Source of the DNA: Colivivens sp964452915
GTDB taxonomy: Bacteria > Bacteroidota > Bacteroidia > Bacteroidales > Bacteroidaceae
Assembly: GCA_964452915.1 (NCBI GenBank)
Contig: CAYVNW010000005.1
Location: forward strand, 21,806 to 85,805
Reading direction: 5' to 3'
DNA length: 64,000 nucleotides
Positions 18,283 through 27,125 of the stretch are shown piece after piece. How positions within the stretch are numbered: position 1 is the first letter of the stretch; each line of letters opens with the position of its first letter. Under the pieces are notes generated by a model. It ran no database searches. It worked only from the letters and a program-made list of their open reading frames with translations, and was not told the origin of the DNA. The position numbers were made by a program, and so were the translations under genes.

Positions 18283-19710
18283 ATGAAAGTATATTTTTAT
18301 CATACGCAAGACTTAAATATGATTCAGAAGAGATGGAAGGAAGGCCATTTTCCCGCCCATTTCCTCTATGGAGCCACACATCTCCCAAAATATGGAGTTG
18401 ATGTCGTCATGCACAAGCATAAGGCAATAAACAACCGGTTCCAACTTATGCTTTATGTAACATGGAGAGTCCTAACGTGCAGAGAACATATCGACGCCAT
18501 ATATGCTACACATTTCAACGGACTTGAGTTGTTAATCTTCCTTCGTGCGCTACACCTATATCCAAAGCCCATTATAATATGGCATCATCAGCCCATTGTC
18601 AAGGCAGATAGCGGACTTCGTGAAATGATTGCCCATTTGTTTTACAAAGGCATCGATCACATGTTCTTCTTTAGCGATAAGCTAATTGCAGAATCACTGA
18701 AAAGTTCCAAAGCACACGAATCATGCATGCAAGTATGTCACTGGGGGGCAGACCTTGACAGCTACGACCGTTTGAAAAAAGAATTCCCTGTTGACAAACA
18801 CGAGGGGTTCATATCTACTGGTAAAGAAAAGAGGGATATGCCTACCCTCATACGTGCATTCAGCGCTACAGGACAAGAACTCAACATATATATAGCATAT
18901 AACGCATGTGGAGACAACTATCTGGAAATACTGAATGATCTCCGTCCGTCAGCAAACATACACATCAACTTCATCAAGGGCTTGATCCCAAACGAGCTGG
19001 CACAAAAAGTTTGGGCATCAAAATGCGTTGTCATTTGCTGTCAGGAAACGAATTACACAGTAGGACTTACGACTCTTGTAGAGGCACTTGCTTTGGGTTT
19101 GCCGGTTATTGCTACACGTAACGACACATACCCATTCGATATAGAAAAAGAAGGTGTGGGTATTGTCGTACCTTACTACGATTCCGTAGCATGGGAGAAA
19201 GCGATACGCTTCATTGTAAGTCATCCGGAAGAAGCAGAGAAAATGGGACAAAAAGCCAGAGAACTGGCAGACAAGGTTTACAATCTTGACAACTGTGCTC
19301 GTGAAGTTGCTGAGGCTATAAGGAAATTTGAGAAAAAGCGGCCGGACAAGCGTACTAAACCTCAAACAGACGAAAATCCTTCTTCAACGGACAACCATAC
19401 GAAACAAACTCCAACAGTAGAGACTGCTTATGACACAGCCAGAGCGACAATCGACCAAACACCAACACTGCAAGCTTCATCGGCAAGATCCAAACAGACC
19501 GACCATAGCATTATAAACAAGGATGAGCTCAATGCAAGAATTAAGTTAGTCAAGTATAAACTGTCATCACTTGAACAATTAAAATCATACTTGCCAGAGC
19601 AAGATCAGGTGAAAGATGTTGCACGAAAGGCCGTACTGTTGATTAAGAAGGGATCCCAGAAATTTGTGTACTATATAAAAATCTTGATAAACAAGATTAA
19701 TAATAGATAA
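18283..19710 (+). CDS. glycosyltransferase family 4 with long C-terminal extension
   Basis: 475 residues. The GT-B catalytic part ends near 345: ISTGKEKRDMPTLIRAF starts the donor domain, and VGLTTLVEALALGLPVIATR is the E-x7-E-like nucleotide-sugar site. The remaining ~130 residues are unusual: a Lys/Thr/Pro/Gln-rich disordered linker, then a basic helical end (LLIKKGSQKFVYYIKILINKINNR) that could bind membrane or a partner. It lies in a four-gene glycan unit, 12 bases after the acyltransferase and 5 before GT2. Confidence 0.85.
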   Translation: MKVYFYHTQDLNMIQKRWKEGHFPAHFLYGATHLPKYGVDVVMHKHKAINNRFQLMLYVTWRVLTCREHIDAIYATHFNGLELLIFLRALHLYPKPIIIWHHQPIVKADSGLREMIAHLFYKGIDHMFFFSDKLIAESLKSSKAHESCMQVCHWGADLDSYDRLKKEFPVDKHEGFISTGKEKRDMPTLIRAFSATGQELNIYIAYNACGDNYLEILNDLRPSANIHINFIKGLIPNELAQKVWASKCVVICCQETNYTVGLTTLVEALALGLPVIATRNDTYPFDIEKEGVGIVVPYYDSVAWEKAIRFIVSHPEEAEKMGQKARELADKVYNLDNCAREVAEAIRKFEKKRPDKRTKPQTDENPSSTDNHTKQTPTVETAYDTARATIDQTPTLQASSARSKQTDHSIINKDELNARIKLVKYKLSSLEQLKSYLPEQDQVKDVARKAVLLIKKGSQKFVYYIKILINKINNR

Positions 19711-19715
19711 GTATC

Positions 19716-20690
19716 ATGTTTGCGCCGGTAGCTATATTCGTCTACAACCGTATAGACAACATAAAAAGGACATTGCAGTGTTTGTTAGATAATTCCATGG
19801 CAAAGGACACTGACGTATATGTGTTTTCTGATGGAGGCAAAGACCCGAGGTCGTGGAAACAAGTCAACGAGGTCAGAAAATACCTGCACCAGACAGCTGA
19901 TATCATAAACACCGTCAAATCCCTAAGAAGTCTTACTATAATAGAAAGACCTGAAAACGTGTATCTTGAAAGAAACATAATCGAAGGAATCGGATATGTC
20001 TTTCAAAGGCATGACTCCATAATAGTATTGGAAGACGACATTTGTGTGTCGGAATTCTATTTGGACTACATGAATGAATCCCTCAATATATATAAGGACG
20101 ACAAACGTGTGATGCATGTCGCCGGCTTCACGAATCTTGACATACTCAACAACCACCCCGACCTTATTTATTTGTCACCCGATAACGAATTCCCAGACGA
20201 GACGTACTTCACTCCCCATATGTCGGGCTGGGGATGGGGAACATGGAAGAACAAGTGGCAGGCGAACTTCGTACACTATCATTCAGAGGAAGAGGCACTA
20301 AGGGGGTTGACAGCAACTGACAGGGACCGGCTGCAATATGGTGGAGTTTTCCCTTGTCTACGCTCGTTGAAGAAAGATCTAATTCCATGGGACATCTGCT
20401 GGGAAATCGCCATATACCGCGCTGGAGGACTCTGTCTGACACCTATCCATACTATGGTCCGCAACATTGGACTTAAAAACGGTACCCATTTTAAAGCGTT
20501 CGATATATTCCAAACATATAGTTTCGATCGCGAGCCACTTAACCGCAAACTCAAAATCACAAAGCGAGAGCCAAAGGTAAATCCACAAATAGAAGAATTG
20601 TTCAAGGAGGAAATAAGGGATTGGGGAATACACTATACCCGCCTTGGGAAAATAGCACGTTTCATTGTGCATCTATTCCGACATCAATAA
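19716..20690 (+). CDS. glycosyltransferase family 2-like protein
   Basis: 324 residues. It begins FAPVAIFVYNRIDNIKRTL, the usual GT-A start of this group. The metal-binding motif is in IIVLEDDICVSEFYLDYMN near residue 110, and GWGWGTWKNKW near 170 is characteristic of a family of Bacteroidetes surface-glycan transferases (GNT-I-like fold). It is the last gene of the glycan cluster; beyond it the first accessory island begins. Confidence 0.85.
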   Translation: MFAPVAIFVYNRIDNIKRTLQCLLDNSMAKDTDVYVFSDGGKDPRSWKQVNEVRKYLHQTADIINTVKSLRSLTIIERPENVYLERNIIEGIGYVFQRHDSIIVLEDDICVSEFYLDYMNESLNIYKDDKRVMHVAGFTNLDILNNHPDLIYLSPDNEFPDETYFTPHMSGWGWGTWKNKWQANFVHYHSEEEALRGLTATDRDRLQYGGVFPCLRSLKKDLIPWDICWEIAIYRAGGLCLTPIHTMVRNIGLKNGTHFKAFDIFQTYSFDREPLNRKLKITKREPKVNPQIEELFKEEIRDWGIHYTRLGKIARFIVHLFRHQ

Positions 20691-20699
20691 GAAAATTCA

Positions 20700-20912
20700 A
20701 TATACAACCATTCCTGTCATCTGTCCTGTCACTTGAGAGTTGCGTATCAATGCCCAATGAACCAATTTTTTCTATTGCATGCTGTGGATTGGTGTCCGCC
20801 TCCACCGTTATACTATCCAACGGTTGACCATATAGCCCTCATCCTGACATGAAAAACAGACCAAAACCGCAAGGCAAATAAAAATTTTCAGCCTTTTTGT
20901 TTCATGAGCCAT
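20700..20912 (-). pseudogene. frameshifted fragment of a TPR-type lipoprotein gene
   Basis: Read from ATG 20912 it gives MAHETKRLKIFICLAVLVC then FSCQDEGYM, but a missing T at about 20821 causes a stop after 34 codons. In the other frame the homology to the right-hand copy (30348-30638) continues through LDSIT, EADTNPQHAIE and SLGID to about 20700. The intact family (N-terminal lipoprotein signal, then helical TPR repeats) is only partly present here. It forms the outer arm of the long inverted repeat. Confidence 0.65.
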
Positions 20913-21311
20913 CACTATAAAGTTTTAATCTGCAGCATAGATAGTAATAATTCATGATTCTATCGCAAATTATTCCATAAGAAATATGGCTATCTTACCC
21001 GTTTGTTTCATAGAAAGCAAATTATGACATTTTCGCTCAATGGCCCTTCTTTCATAACATTTTTATATTCAATGCCTTCAAGACATCAAAGGCACACAAC
21101 AAAATGCCGTTGTTTCATGTTGCAATTTGAAACAACTTTTTCTTGCAGAGTAAAAACATATAGCGTATTTTTGCCGCATCAACCAAAAGAATAGAATTTA
21201 TATGTGTTTGATTACAAACAAACTCAAAGGCGTGCTAATAGCGTTATGCCTTTTCATCGCCAATGCTTACAACAGCGACATGGTCGCCGGCACACCCATT
21301 CCAATAGACCC
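20852..21311. repeat. left arm of 460-bp perfect inverted repeat
   Basis: Every base I compared is the reverse complement of 29949-30408 (positions sum to 51260). The arm contains the divergent promoter region and the 5' ends of two genes: TPR-like lipoprotein leftwards and DUF3244-like protein rightwards. Similarity with mismatches and indels extends outward to about 20700 and inward to about 21370. Confidence 0.92.
21142..21173 (+). promoter_or_regulatory. inward-facing promoter in left repeat arm
   Basis: CTTG (21142-21145), 20 bp, TATTTTTG (21166-21173), 28 bases before ATG 21202. Identical, inverted, to the promoter at 30087-30118. Confidence 0.6.
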
Positions 21312-21370
21312 TGTTCCTAAAAGCAATGGTGGCGGAGGCTCTTATATGCCAACAGATACCCGCTGTATCT
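21202..21370 (+). pseudogene. truncated DUF3244-like secreted protein
   Basis: The first ~47 codons are identical or near-identical to the intact gene at 29654-30058 (signal peptide, then GTPIPIDPVPKSNGGGGS). After that a base is missing at about 21346 (CCAACAG against CCAAGCAG) and the homology ends near 21370, where reverse-oriented ligase-tail sequence begins. The frame stays open to 21615 but only by reading the antisense of neighbouring genes. Confidence 0.8.
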
Positions 21371-21377
21371 GTTTGCT

Positions 21378-21455
21378 ATGCCGTTCCAACCACTCCCTCG
21401 CCTTGCGCTGTATCTCGGTTACTGTGGCTGACGGCACCTTGACAATTATTTTCGC
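21378..21455 (-). pseudogene. orphan C-terminal tail of an O-antigen-ligase-like gene
   Basis: In a frame overlapping the last codons of the gene at 21446 it encodes KVPSATVTEIQRKAREWLERH, the exact type of C-terminus seen on the intact ligase at 23741. The rest of that gene is absent. The same junction, with the tail attached behind a TlpA-N-like gene, recurs at 60998-61095. Confidence 0.75.
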
Positions 21456-23005
21456 AGGCTCTGTGACGTATGTCTTTGACTTTCCTTGTCCTGTAGTTGC
21501 TTGTGCATCAAGTCGAGATACGTCTGGCAACAAGGCAGCGTCAGCAACTCCCGCACCTGTCGGTATTGTCTGTCATCAGCTGGTTCCCATCCGAACAAAA
21601 GAGGGTAGTCCTTGACGATCATCAGCTGAACGAGCAGCGGCATGCCAGTCCATCCGGCAATCCGCTCCAGCTTCTTCTGTTGCAGGCCTATCACCTTCAT
21701 CCAGCGGTCGGGGTCGCCTTCCGGTACCATGTCGTGGCATCCTTGTATTGGCCTCATGTTGGCAAGCATCGATGTGGTGCCGGATACATCGGGATCGGCG
21801 ATCAATGACAGGTCGTTTGGATCTATGAGCTTTAGGTAAGAGTAGTCCGCTTGCCCCATAATAGACAAGCACCTCGTACTGTCCGCCGCATCATATTTAC
21901 TCCTTTCCGACTCTGCCATATTATTTATATCTTTAATATTGTCATACATGATTTTTACAGCCCAATCAAGGTTAAGTAGGAAACTGACAAAAAAGAGCCG
22001 TATGGAGTTGAAATACAGCCTTGACTCGTATGGTGACAGCCTGTTGTGCCAGCATATGTAATTGGCCAGGTTTAGTTCCCGTTTACAGCATTCGAGAGCA
22101 TCCGCCCGTATGTCATCATAGTCCTTGTGTATACTCATATTATTCATTGCCTTAGTGTATTTCCAATGTAAACCGGCATAGAACAACAATAAGTCGCTTG
22201 CATTGATGATCTTGTTGTAAGCCATGCGTCCCGACAGGTTGTTGTACGATTGTTCCTTCCCTTCGTCCCAATCGGTGAGTTCCAATTTGATCTTGTCTCC
22301 TGGGTGTATGTACATCCGCTCTCGTGGAAAATTCCGTACATTTTTGTATCCCTTCCAAAAAAAGACGAGTGCAGGTGTATGTGTATGGAATTTAAGGTGG
22401 AATCGTCCCACGCTGTCTGTTTTGGCATAATGGTCTGCATAGTCAAGTTCGTTTCCAAAAAAATTATATGCAAAATATAGAACCGTTTCATACTGATCCA
22501 GAGTGGAGTGGTATGTTCCGCTGATTTCCACGTCCCCATCCTTTCCATTTGTCAGCAGTGCCAGTTCATCGTGATCGATGTCGGTGCTGACTTCCGGCAC
22601 ATTAGGCCGTTCCTTCATATCATACAGTCCGTATATATAGTAGCCTTCCTTCTGATCCCTTATGTCAAGGAAATTGTTATCGGTGTTCACTGGATGAAAC
22701 GAAATTGTGAATTTTCGCTTCTGCCCCTTCACCATTACATAGAGCGAGTCGAACTGTATACCTTCCGCAGCTATGGCGTGGTGACGTTTGCCGTTGTCGT
22801 CAACCAGGTATATTCCGTGTCCCACTTTCAGCGTAGGGCCGCATTCCTTGGTAGTTTTGAATGTAACCTTCGTAGCTTCGTCTCCGTATTCAATCCTTGT
22901 CACCCTCAGGCTCCTGCTGCCGTAAAGGCAGTCGACACGGTTGATGACTTGGGCGTTGCCGCCAAGCGCAGCACACATAAATATTATAATACAAATGACT
23001 CTCAT
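21446..23005 (-). CDS. secreted partner protein, TlpA-type N-terminal domain without thioredoxin
   Basis: 519 residues from ATG 23005 (MRVICIIIFMCAALGGNAQ signal peptide; an ATG six codons upstream is also open). Residues ~25-110 (RVTRIEYGDEATKVTFKTT, GIYLVDDNGKRHHAI, EGIQFDSLYVM) resemble the N-terminal region of Bacteroidetes TlpA-family thiol-disulfide proteins. A domain with GDVEISGTYHS and MYIHPGDKIKLEL follows. The C-terminal thioredoxin fold with CxxC is missing and a helical region takes its place. Closely related to 61096-62646 and more distantly to 58743-60272. It follows a leader-lipoprotein by 25 bases. Function unknown. Confidence 0.75.
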   Translation of the reverse strand: MRVICIIIFMCAALGGNAQVINRVDCLYGSRSLRVTRIEYGDEATKVTFKTTKECGPTLKVGHGIYLVDDNGKRHHAIAAEGIQFDSLYVMVKGQKRKFTISFHPVNTDNNFLDIRDQKEGYYIYGLYDMKERPNVPEVSTDIDHDELALLTNGKDGDVEISGTYHSTLDQYETVLYFAYNFFGNELDYADHYAKTDSVGRFHLKFHTHTPALVFFWKGYKNVRNFPRERMYIHPGDKIKLELTDWDEGKEQSYNNLSGRMAYNKIINASDLLLFYAGLHWKYTKAMNNMSIHKDYDDIRADALECCKRELNLANYICWHNRLSPYESRLYFNSIRLFFVSFLLNLDWAVKIMYDNIKDINNMAESERSKYDAADSTRCLSIMGQADYSYLKLIDPNDLSLIADPDVSGTTSMLANMRPIQGCHDMVPEGDPDRWMKVIGLQQKKLERIAGWTGMPLLVQLMIVKDYPLLFGWEPADDRQYRQVRELLTLPCCQTYLDLMHKQLQDKESQRHTSQSLRK

Positions 23006-23030
23006 ATTTTGATCTGTAAACAATATTCAC

Positions 23031-23651
23031 TTAGTTGACCTTTCCCGCAATGTATCTTTCAACCTTATCCGTTACGTCCAATGTGACCCGGTCTATATAT
23101 GTATGCTGGGTTCCATAGCCGTAGAACTCGCCACGTGTGTTGTAAATAATCTCCTTGTACACGATTTTCAATGTTGTAATGAAACGGCTTTTACCCGCTG
23201 CGTCATAGATAACCTTCTGAACATTGGAACAACTGTTGCTTATAATATAATATTTGTCGGCATCTACATCTTCTCCCACTGCTGGCATAATAGTTTTATT
23301 TGGAATGTTTATACTGGCGCTTGCGTTTACTTGTGCGACGTTGGCATCTGTTTCTCCTCCTGTCCAACTGAACTCCACAGTAGCATAAAAATCCTCCGCT
23401 TGGCTGATGTATGAAGTGACTGTTCCCGACCCTTCCTCAATCTTGTAAGCATAGATGGTCGTTCCGCCATCTCCGGTTTCCGGGCTTTCGCTCCTTGTCG
23501 CTTTTGCCCGTGTTTTCAACTCGTCACCATAATAGATGTCATCCTCGTCGTCCGCCGAGCATGATCCGGCGAGGTTAATACAAAGTGCCATAGCGGCACA
23601 TACTGACAGCAACATTGCTGTCTTGCTTGTTTTTAATTTCTTCGTTCTCAT
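23031..23651 (-). CDS. conserved-leader surface lipoprotein, module A2
   Basis: 206 residues from ATG 23651. The signal peptide (KKLKTSKTAMLLSVCAAMALC) leads to a lipobox ending AGSC; the Cys is followed by SADDEDD, resembling the acidic lipoprotein export signal of Bacteroidetes surface proteins, then IYYGDELKTRAKATRS. The exposed part is beta-rich with YYIISNSCSNVQKVIYDAAG and GEFYGYGTQHTYIDRVTLDV near the end. This last part is shared with 60306 and with the remnant at 62674. Leader DNA is nearly identical to that at 27009 although the rest is unrelated. Confidence 0.75.
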   Translation of the reverse strand: MRTKKLKTSKTAMLLSVCAAMALCINLAGSCSADDEDDIYYGDELKTRAKATRSESPETGDGGTTIYAYKIEEGSGTVTSYISQAEDFYATVEFSWTGGETDANVAQVNASASINIPNKTIMPAVGEDVDADKYYIISNSCSNVQKVIYDAAGKSRFITTLKIVYKEIIYNTRGEFYGYGTQHTYIDRVTLDVTDKVERYIAGKVN

Positions 23652-23740
23652 TTTTTTAATTAAAAATTTAATAGTTTGTCGATTCTCCTTGAAAGGAGGG
23701 GGCAGCATGCCATTGTTTTTGTTTACGTATGTCGTACATA

Positions 23741-25360
23741 TTACTGGCTCGCATTATGTGTGGCGTTGCCACCGCCATGCCGTTCCAACCATTCCTTAGC
23801 CTTGCGTTGTATCTCCGTAACAGTGGTTGACGGCACCTTTATTTTCTTTGTGAGTATCTGACAGGCGATCTTGTCGGCGTTCGCCGTATCACCCTCCGCT
23901 ACATATATGTCGAGTATTCCATCAAGTGGTGCGAAACGGCACGGTATCATGCATGCGGCAAGCTGATAAGCCGCTACCGCATCCTTGTTCCTGTCCATGC
24001 ATGCGAGATCGTCAGCCATCAACATTTGTACGTCATAGTCATGCATCAGCGTGGCGCATTCTTTGGCCAGCCCGAGACTTTCCTTGTAGCGTTCGGCATA
24101 GTTCAGTTCCGCCGCATAGTTGTACAGGAACAACGGGTTGTGGCGCATCACCGGCATCATTTCCCTGTAATGCGGCAGCATGCGCTCGGTCTGACCCGCC
24201 ATCGAGCGTTTTGACATCTCCGCCCATCTCATGTTCATGTACGCCATGCCTGCCGTTATGGCCAATACTATGACAGATGCGGATACAAGCGCGCACCTTG
24301 CGGCCCTATGCCTTTTTCGAGTGGTGGCTGGTGGTGGCGAAGGCAGGGCGGACACAGCCAGCAGTCCCGTGGCGAACCAGACGGTAGGGTAATGGTACGG
24401 ATAGGAGAACATGCAGAAGATGAATATTGAGACGGCGACAGCCAGGCCCACAATGCGGAACTGTCCGCCATTCCTAAGCAGTCCGACAAAGAGTAATACC
24501 ATTAGGACCAACGCCATCGCCAGTCCAATAATGCCGTGATTCACGGCCAGCAGCAAGAATTCGTTGAACGGGTGCGTCACGTTGTCAGCGAGCGACATGA
24601 ACGGGGAGCCGGGATGCGCATGGAAGTAACCCGCCTGGCAATCCATATAATGTACCGCGAATCCGTGCGTGCCGTGTCCCAGCAGTGGGCGTTCCCCTAT
24701 CATATCAAGGCAGACGCACCATACGAGCATCCGTCCGTTAGCCGATGCGGGTTTTACCATATACAATAGTGGGACGCACAAAAGTACGACAGTCAGTAAT
24801 AGTCCGCCGGCCAGCTTGTGCCGCCTTATGCGCCGTGGCAGACTGGTTTCAGTCAGAAGTATGACAAATAGCGAGGCAGACAATGCCATCACGCCGCTTC
24901 TTGACCCCGACAGAGTGACAGTCGCGGCAGTGGCGACGGATGCCGTTCCCGCCGCTATCCTAAGCCATAGGCTGCGCCGCCCTTTGCCGAAGCATAACCA
25001 AAAGGACGCCGGAGCCGTTATCGCCAAGGTTACGGCAAAGCCAGCCGGATTGTCGAACGTTCCTGTGACGGGGAAAAACGCATTCACTTGTGGGGCATGA
25101 TGAAAGAACTGGAGTATGCCGTATACGGACAGTGCGAGTCCGACAGCCGACACGCCGACGGCGAAAGGAACGGAGCGAACGGCATAAGCAAGATGTTGGA
25201 ATCCGTCAGGACGGAGACAGCATGCAATGACGAGAACCAACGACGCCCCGATAACGAAATAGTCCCTTGCATCGTTGTTCCCGTCGTAGAAGAGTCCGGA
25301 GGCAAGAAACGCGCCCCCGGACATGGTTAAAATGAGGAATACCGTAATGAACTTGTGCAT
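23741..25360 (-). CDS. O-antigen ligase/Wzy_C-like membrane protein with C-terminal helical repeat tail
   Basis: 539 residues with about ten transmembrane helices in the first 370. A large periplasmic loop holds GHGTHGFAVHYMD and DNVTHPFNEFLLLAVNHGIIGL, the His/Glu/Gly pattern of the O-antigen ligase superfamily, which includes WaaL, Wzy polymerases and PglL-type protein O-glycosyltransferases. After the last helix a periplasmic TPR-like tail runs to the end (YNYAAELNYAERYKESLGLA, VPSTTVTEIQRKAKEWLERH). It lies between two lipoprotein modules in one transcript. Such enzymes move lipid-linked glycan to lipid A or protein; the acceptor here is unknown. Base composition is clearly more G+C-rich than core genes. 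Confidence 0.8.
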   Translation of the reverse strand: MHKFITVFLILTMSGGAFLASGLFYDGNNDARDYFVIGASLVLVIACCLRPDGFQHLAYAVRSVPFAVGVSAVGLALSVYGILQFFHHAPQVNAFFPVTGTFDNPAGFAVTLAITAPASFWLCFGKGRRSLWLRIAAGTASVATAATVTLSGSRSGVMALSASLFVILLTETSLPRRIRRHKLAGGLLLTVVLLCVPLLYMVKPASANGRMLVWCVCLDMIGERPLLGHGTHGFAVHYMDCQAGYFHAHPGSPFMSLADNVTHPFNEFLLLAVNHGIIGLAMALVLMVLLFVGLLRNGGQFRIVGLAVAVSIFIFCMFSYPYHYPTVWFATGLLAVSALPSPPPATTRKRHRAARCALVSASVIVLAITAGMAYMNMRWAEMSKRSMAGQTERMLPHYREMMPVMRHNPLFLYNYAAELNYAERYKESLGLAKECATLMHDYDVQMLMADDLACMDRNKDAVAAYQLAACMIPCRFAPLDGILDIYVAEGDTANADKIACQILTKKIKVPSTTVTEIQRKAKEWLERHGGGNATHNASQ

Positions 25361-25389
25361 TCGTCAACAATTCATTCAAATGTGGGGCC

Positions 25390-26145
25390 TCATTCCAGTA
25401 CGAAGTCCTTGTCGAAGGATATGTAACGGCTCATCATGTCGACATAGTCGTTTATGCCGACATCATCGAGTTCCGCGACAAATGCAAGAAATGAAATGTT
25501 ACGCCCTCTTTCGGTGCGGCTGAACGTTATTCCATAACACGAGTCGAAGTATGCGTGTGCCCATACGTTATAGTCCGTATTGTCGATGATCATCACCTTC
25601 CGTATGTATGGAATCTTTACCACGCTGATTTCGTCCGCATTAGCGCGTCCGAGAACCTCCTTGTCGGAAATATAAGTTATATATTTCCTCTTGGCGGTTT
25701 CTATCTGTTCCTTTTTGGGATCTTTATAAGAATACCAATAGGTATATGGCAGATCGCAGTTGTTCAACATTATAGCCGTAAATGGGGATTCCTTGTTCTT
25801 GTCTGATGTGTCAATGGACTTGGTATGATAATTCGGTCCGGGATCTATGGACATGCTGTCCTGCAGGAACAGGATGCAGTGTGATTCCAAACGGACGCTC
25901 AGGCTTGTGAGGTAATTGGGCCATGTCTTGCTTTCGTCCTGGAGCCCGAAGAAAAACATATCCGATCCCTCCTTACATGGCATTTGCTTCACCATGGTCT
26001 CTGGGAAACAGACGGATATACCATAAAACTCCTTGTTCATTGCCACATAGCCAGCGTAGGGCATGTGATGCCCCTGGGCATATAACACCGTTTCGTTAAG
26101 GAGCAGGCAAGACGTTGCGATTAATATTGAAAAGACTTTTCTCAT
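25390..26145 (-). CDS. secreted partner protein of unknown family
   Basis: 251 residues with a signal peptide (MRKVFSILIATSCLLLNETVLYAQ). No family recognised. It has alternating beta segments with many aromatic residues (PYAGYVAMNKEFYGISVCFPETM, YTYWYSYKDPKKEQ) and Cys residues that might pair after export. It begins 12 bases after the C39-like lipoprotein gene and is therefore its module partner; the ligase gene follows 29 bases later. Confidence 0.65.
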   Translation of the reverse strand: MRKVFSILIATSCLLLNETVLYAQGHHMPYAGYVAMNKEFYGISVCFPETMVKQMPCKEGSDMFFFGLQDESKTWPNYLTSLSVRLESHCILFLQDSMSIDPGPNYHTKSIDTSDKNKESPFTAIMLNNCDLPYTYWYSYKDPKKEQIETAKRKYITYISDKEVLGRANADEISVVKIPYIRKVMIIDNTDYNVWAHAYFDSCYGITFSRTERGRNISFLAFVAELDDVGINDYVDMMSRYISFDKDFVLE

Positions 26146-26157
26146 AGATTGTATCTA

Positions 26158-27009
26158 TTAAAATGTGAATATCGCTGATATTTGCTCTGAAAGAATACTA
26201 AAATAGAACCTTTCATCATTACTTCTTGCATCGGTAAAATCCTTATAATTAATTAATTTAATAGAGTTGCCGTCCGTCCCTGTACATGTTATTATATGTG
26301 TAGCGTTTACGGCATGATCGATGTTTCCTCCTTGATTTATAAGCATCACACATTGATTGAAATTATAACCTGTGCCAAACGAATCAACATTTTTCATTGA
26401 TGTAACAGGTGTGAATACTCTGATTATGCGACCCACTTTGTTACTCGCCACTCCGCCTTTTTGCAGCCAACCGGGATCTATGGTGTCGCATGCGACAATG
26501 GCATCTTCGTAAGAAGGGGCTCCCTGTCCCATATGGCTTATTGCGGTAGGCACGCAGTTTGGTACCACGCCTATGGTTTCAATGGAGGATGTCTTCCTTC
26601 TCCTTACTTTTGCGCTCTTTTTTGCGTTCAGAATGGAGTTTGTGTGTTCGAACTGGCTTTTTACCAAATCATACAGCGAGTCCGAGACATTTATGTTCTT
26701 TCCATTGGACTCACTGAATACATACTTGTTTTTTGATTTTGAGAAATACACTCCCATGCGCATTGCCGCATCAGCAAGTGTTGCGAACTCTTCATCTGTC
26801 CATTTCTCCTGATCGTAAGTAGAAAGCGTCAGATATCTCAAAGTATCGGATGTCGCCGCTCTTGTCTGGTAAGAGTAGGACTCGTCATCCAGTCCGAAAT
26901 AATCATCGTCCGCCGAACAAGATCCGGTGAGGTTAATACAAAGTGCCATAGCGGCACACACTGACAGCAACATTGCTGTCTTGCTTGTTTTTAATTTCTT
27001 CGTTCTCAT
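26158..27009 (-). CDS. conserved-leader lipoprotein with putative papain/C39-like cysteine domain, module A1
   Basis: 283 residues. The first ~35 residues (KKLKTSKTAMLLSVCAAM to the lipobox Cys, SADDD) are almost identical to the lipoprotein at 23651. The mature part is different. GVVPNCVPTAISHMGQG near residue 150 looks like a cysteine-peptidase nucleophile region. NIDHAVNATHIITCTG near 232 offers a His, and IKLINYKDF near 253 offers an Asn, in the order Cys-His-Asn of papain-like and C39-like folds. Activity is unproven; it could also be an inactive fold. The linker carries TRAATSD instead of the usual TRAKATRS. Confidence 0.65.
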   Translation of the reverse strand: MRTKKLKTSKTAMLLSVCAAMALCINLTGSCSADDDYFGLDDESYSYQTRAATSDTLRYLTLSTYDQEKWTDEEFATLADAAMRMGVYFSKSKNKYVFSESNGKNINVSDSLYDLVKSQFEHTNSILNAKKSAKVRRRKTSSIETIGVVPNCVPTAISHMGQGAPSYEDAIVACDTIDPGWLQKGGVASNKVGRIIRVFTPVTSMKNVDSFGTGYNFNQCVMLINQGGNIDHAVNATHIITCTGTDGNSIKLINYKDFTDARSNDERFYFSILSEQISAIFTF

Positions 27010-27125
27010 TTTTTTAATTAAAAATTAAATAGTTTGCTGGCTCTTCTTGAAAGGGGAGCCGGATTGCCCTTTTATCTGTATGCGCATGTCCTGTATGGTT
27101 AGTCCGTGTACCCTATACTTTGTTG

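Noticed and set aside
21202..21615. A 137-residue protein gene on the + strand
   Set aside because: Only the first ~50 codons are DUF3244-like; the rest is antisense of the ligase tail and the TlpA-N gene, kept open by chance.
23926..25100. Several + strand open frames across the ligase gene
   Set aside because: Long antisense frames are expected in G+C-rich coding sequence; none has a family-like sequence or start context.
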